From Longicatena sp. (GTDB lineage Bacteria; Bacillota_I; Bacilli_A; Erysipelotrichales; Erysipelotrichaceae): a stretch of 7,982 bases of DNA. The DNA lies in contig JAHHST010000069.1 in the NCBI GenBank assembly GCA_020025055.1, positions 1 to 7,982 of the forward strand, given 5' to 3'. The position numbers and the translations under genes are program-made. Positions within the stretch are counted from its first letter, which is position 1. Each line of letters starts with the position of its first letter. The notes beneath the pieces are model-generated. The model was not told the origin of the DNA, made no database searches, and worked only from the letters and a program-made list of their open reading frames with translations. Below, one piece after another: positions 5,873 through 7,982 of this stretch.

Positions 5873-6946
5873 ATGGCAGATCTTACTGAATATAAATGTC
5901 CTGCATGTGGCGGTGCCATGGAGTTTGATAGTAAACTTCAAAAAATGAAGTGTCCTTATTGTGATACAGTAATGGAAGTGGACGAATATCAAAAACTACA
6001 AGAAGAACAAGAAAAAGCAAAAATGAAAGACCCATGGCATAAACAAAGTACACATACATGGGAAGAACAAGATGGAATGCGGATTTATGTATGCCAGTCT
6101 TGTGGTGGAGAAATCCTTGCGGATGAAACAACAGGTGCTACAACCTGTCCGTTTTGTGGAAATAAAATTACGATGACGGAACAGTTTTCAAAGGATTTAA
6201 AACCAGATTATATCATTCCATTTAAATTAGATAAAAAATATGCAAAAGAAGCATATATACAATATTTACAAGGAAAACCGTTTTTACCAAAATGTTTTAA
6301 AGAAGAAAATCATATTGATGAAATGAAAGGAATTTATGTTCCTTTCTGGATTTTTGATATTGAGGTCAATGCCAACATGCAATATGGAGCACAACAAATT
6401 CGAAGATGGCGAAGTGGGGATAAAGAATATACTGAAACAAGATATTTTAATATACATCGTTCAGGAAATATATCTTATGAACATATCCCTACGGATTCAT
6501 CAAAAAAAATGGATGATACATTAATGGAATCAATTGAACCATATGATTTTAAAGAGGCACAACCTTTTCAATCAGCTTTTTTAGCAGGATATTTAGCGGA
6601 TCGTTATGATGTAGAAATTGAAGAAACAATCGAACGAGCGAAAGAGCGTGTGAAAAAAGGAACAGAAGTAGCATTTAGAAATACAGTAAATGGATATGAT
6701 TTAGTTCAACAACGTTTTGGATTTGTGAATGTAGATGATGCAAAATATTGGTATACGCTATATCCAGTATGGATTTTGAATACGACATGGAAAGGTGAAA
6801 AATATACGTTTGCGATGAACGGACAAACAGGAAAATTTGTTGGAAATTTACCTGCGGATTATCAAGCCTTTATCAAGTTTGTTGTTGGATTAGGGTGTAT
6901 TTTATCAATTATTGTTGTGGCAATCACTTGGTTCATTTTTCGATAG
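5873..6946 (+). CDS. YdjG-like protein: two N-terminal zinc ribbons and a C-terminal membrane anchor
   Basis: This 357-residue protein resembles B. subtilis YdjG, often mislabelled as a helicase or TFIIB-like protein because of its zinc ribbons. Four cysteine pairs make two ribbons: C9/C12 with C27/C30 (CPACGG and CPYC), and C74/C77 with C92/C95 (CQSCGG and CPFCGN). A charged, probably helical linker (about 36-58) separates them. A mixed domain of unknown function follows (about 105-330), with motifs GIYVPFWIFD (153-162) and LYPVWILNTTW (296-306). One membrane helix (about 335-356) ends the protein, placing most of it in the cytosol. The start is ATG at 5873, with GAGGTG (5861-5866) 6 nt upstream; the in-frame GTG at 5864 lies inside that binding site and is rejected. 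It begins 28 bp after the SPFH stop and ends 11 bp before the TPM gene, so co-expression is very likely. Confidence 0.9.
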   Translation: MADLTEYKCPACGGAMEFDSKLQKMKCPYCDTVMEVDEYQKLQEEQEKAKMKDPWHKQSTHTWEEQDGMRIYVCQSCGGEILADETTGATTCPFCGNKITMTEQFSKDLKPDYIIPFKLDKKYAKEAYIQYLQGKPFLPKCFKEENHIDEMKGIYVPFWIFDIEVNANMQYGAQQIRRWRSGDKEYTETRYFNIHRSGNISYEHIPTDSSKKMDDTLMESIEPYDFKEAQPFQSAFLAGYLADRYDVEIEETIERAKERVKKGTEVAFRNTVNGYDLVQQRFGFVNVDDAKYWYTLYPVWILNTTWKGEKYTFAMNGQTGKFVGNLPADYQAFIKFVVGLGCILSIIVVAITWFIFR

Positions 6947-6957
6947 GAGGTAAACAT

Positions 6958-7770
6958 ATGAAGAAAAAAATAGTATTTATAATGTCTATCTTCTTACTTA
7001 TGTTTTTCTCATTTCAGGGAATCTTTGCGAACACAAATCAAGATTTACCCAAATTTGTAGATAATGCAGATTTATTAACAGCAGATGAGGAACAAGAACT
7101 TAATAATAAATTAAATAAAATTAGTAATGAACAAAAAATGGATGTTGTGATTTTGACAACGTATGGCTTAGGTGAAAAAACAGCAACACAATATGCCGAT
7201 GATTTTTTTGACTATAGTGGATATGGTCAAGGGGATGGCCATGATGGAATTTTATTACTTGTAGATATGGAAAGTAGAAAATGGGCGATTAGTACTACAG
7301 GATATGGAATTTTTGCATTTACTGATGTAGGACAGGATTATATAGTCAAACAATTTAAACCTTATTTAAGCGAGGGTGACTATAAAAAAGCATTTCATAA
7401 ATTTGCGGATTTAAGTGAAGATTTTATTATTCAAGCAAATAAGGGAGAACCATATGATACGCATAATTTACCTAGATCGATAAGTTCAGGTGCAATCGTT
7501 GCCATTATGTTTATGGAAATCATTATTTGTTTTGTGATTGCTTTATTTGTTGGTTTATATAGAAAAAGTAAATTGAAGACAGTTGTAAAGAAAACAGATG
7601 CATTAGATTATATGGAATCAGGTAGTTTAAATATTATGGATTCAAGAGATGTATTTGTAAATAAAATAATCACTTCTAGAACGATACCAAAGAATACTAC
7701 GAGTGGTGGAAGTAGTACCCATAGTAGTTCATCTGGTAGATCACATGGGGGATCAAGTGGAAGTTTTTAA
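6958..7770 (+). CDS. TPM-domain protein (YdjH/YgcG type), secreted N-terminus with membrane anchor
   Basis: The protein has 270 residues. A signal peptide (about 1-24, Lys-rich start, hydrophobic core, cleavage likely after GIFA) leads into a TPM domain (about 31-162), with FVDNADLLTADEEQELN (33-49), MDVVILTTYG (61-70), HDGILLLVDM (95-104) and WAISTTGYG (109-117). A membrane helix follows (about 177-201), then a cytosolic tail ending in the Gly/Ser/His-rich GGSSTHSSSSGRSHGGSSGSF-type sequence (about 250-270) usual for the family. TPM domains have been linked to phosphatase activity and to membrane-protein or photosystem maintenance, so no exact reaction can be assigned. The start has TAGGAGG (6944-6950) 7 nt upstream, and this site overlaps the stop codon of the preceding gene. 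In B. subtilis YdjH is encoded alongside YdjG and YdjI. Here it closes the operon and is followed by a strong terminator. Confidence 0.92.
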   Translation: MKKKIVFIMSIFLLMFFSFQGIFANTNQDLPKFVDNADLLTADEEQELNNKLNKISNEQKMDVVILTTYGLGEKTATQYADDFFDYSGYGQGDGHDGILLLVDMESRKWAISTTGYGIFAFTDVGQDYIVKQFKPYLSEGDYKKAFHKFADLSEDFIIQANKGEPYDTHNLPRSISSGAIVAIMFMEIIICFVIALFVGLYRKSKLKTVVKKTDALDYMESGSLNIMDSRDVFVNKIITSRTIPKNTTSGGSSTHSSSSGRSHGGSSGSF

Positions 7771-7780
7771 AAGAAAATGT

Positions 7781-7816
7781 GGAGTATGGAAAGTGTAATT
7801 TTCATACTCCTTTTTT
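7781..7816 (+). terminator. Terminator of the SPFH/zinc-ribbon/TPM operon
   Basis: GGAGTATGGAAA (7781-7792) pairs with TTTTCATACTCC (7799-7810), 12 pairs including one G-U, around a 6-nt loop. A run of six T (7811-7816) follows directly. It starts 10 nt after the TPM stop codon and separates the operon from the next gene. Confidence 0.92.
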
Positions 7817-7883
7817 ATATTAAAAAAATAAGGGAACAAGATTATAGTTTGGAATAAACGAGAAAAAATTAAGGGAAATTGCG

Positions 7884-7912
7884 TTGCAATGCATATAAAA
7901 TACAGGTATACT
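7884..7912 (+). promoter_or_regulatory. Promoter of the gene beginning at 7939
   Basis: TTGCAA (7884-7889, 4 of 6) and TATACT (7907-7912, 5 of 6) are separated by 17 bp. The predicted start near 7919 leaves a leader of about 20 nt that holds the ribosome binding site. The -35 lies in a 12-bp near-palindrome, GCGTTG-CAATGC (7881-7892, one mismatch), which might bind a regulator. Confidence 0.6.
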
Positions 7913-7938
7913 ATAAAACAGAATGAGGAGGTGAGAAT

Positions 7939-7982
7939 ATGGATAGCAGTGATTGTCAGTATAGTGGACAAGGTGAATTAGT
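7939..7982 (+). CDS. Start of an unidentified gene, cut by the window end
   Basis: An ATG at 7939 follows a perfect AGGAGG (7926-7931) by 7 nt, and a plausible promoter lies just upstream. The frame stays open to the last base and gives MDSSDCQYSGQGELV. That is too short to assign to a family. The other frame that could use the same site, from GTG at 7931, stops at 7979-7981, so the ATG frame is favoured. It lies beyond a strong terminator and so is probably not part of the preceding operon. Confidence 0.6.
   Translation, partial: MDSSDCQYSGQGEL

Noticed and set aside
5621..6131. Minus-strand frames over the zinc-ribbon coding parts (5621-5992, 5883-6131)
   Set aside because: His/Tyr/Phe-rich products are what the complement of Lys/Cys/Gly-rich zinc-ribbon codons gives. 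No promoter or ribosome binding site was seen.
6336..6524. Plus-strand frame inside the YdjG-like gene
   Set aside because: It lies wholly within a well-supported gene in another frame and has no ribosome binding site.
6895..6957. Upstream in-frame extension of the TPM gene
   Set aside because: The 21 extra residues would overlap the membrane-helix codons of the preceding gene. ATG at 6958 has a perfect TAGGAGG and begins a proper signal peptide.
7753..7971. Minus-strand frame downstream of the TPM gene
   Set aside because: It runs through the operon terminator and the promoter of the next gene. Its hydrophobic product comes from A-rich intergenic DNA.

Overview
The window is AT-rich chromosomal DNA of a low-GC Gram-positive bacterium (Bacillota). 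It shows strong AGGAGG-type ribosome binding sites, near-consensus TTGACA/TATAAT promoters, A/T-rich hairpin-plus-T-run terminators, and families typical of gut Erysipelotrichia or Clostridia (YitT, CPBP protease, MepA-like MATE, COG4260 SPFH protein). The exact genus cannot be read from the sequence. No mobile element, CRISPR array, tRNA or rRNA was seen.

Layout. 1-202 holds a terminator hairpin (12-54) and otherwise nothing I can name. A TetR-family regulator (203-769, minus) lies back to back with a YitT-family membrane protein (897-1751, plus). Their promoters share the same -35 bases, and a 17-bp palindrome sits on the regulator's -10. yitT converges on a CPBP intramembrane protease gene (1867-2778, minus), with a two-sided terminator between them. 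Upstream of that gene, on the same strand but cut off by its own strong terminator, is a MATE efflux pump gene (2988-4361, minus). The MATE gene is divergent from a three-gene operon on the plus strand. The gap between them (4362-4551) carries a perfect 19-bp palindrome and a pair of 15/16-bp direct repeats one about 20 bp after the other.

The operon (4552-7770) is the most distinctive part. It encodes an SPFH-domain protein with three C-terminal zinc ribbons, a protein with two N-terminal zinc ribbons and one C-terminal membrane anchor, and a secreted/anchored TPM-domain protein with a Gly/Ser/His tail. These correspond to Bacillus subtilis YdjI, YdjG and YdjH, which are encoded with PspA in a membrane-stress operon. 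Here the order is I-G-H and no pspA is present in the window. Spacing is tight (28 and 11 bp) and a strong terminator closes the unit at 7781-7816, so the three products probably work together at the membrane. A further gene begins at 7939 with its own promoter and ribosome binding site and runs off the end.

Nothing here is demonstrably a wholly new system. The best leads are the PspA-less SPFH/zinc-ribbon/TPM operon with its duplicated zinc ribbon, and the two ordered regulatory intergenic regions.
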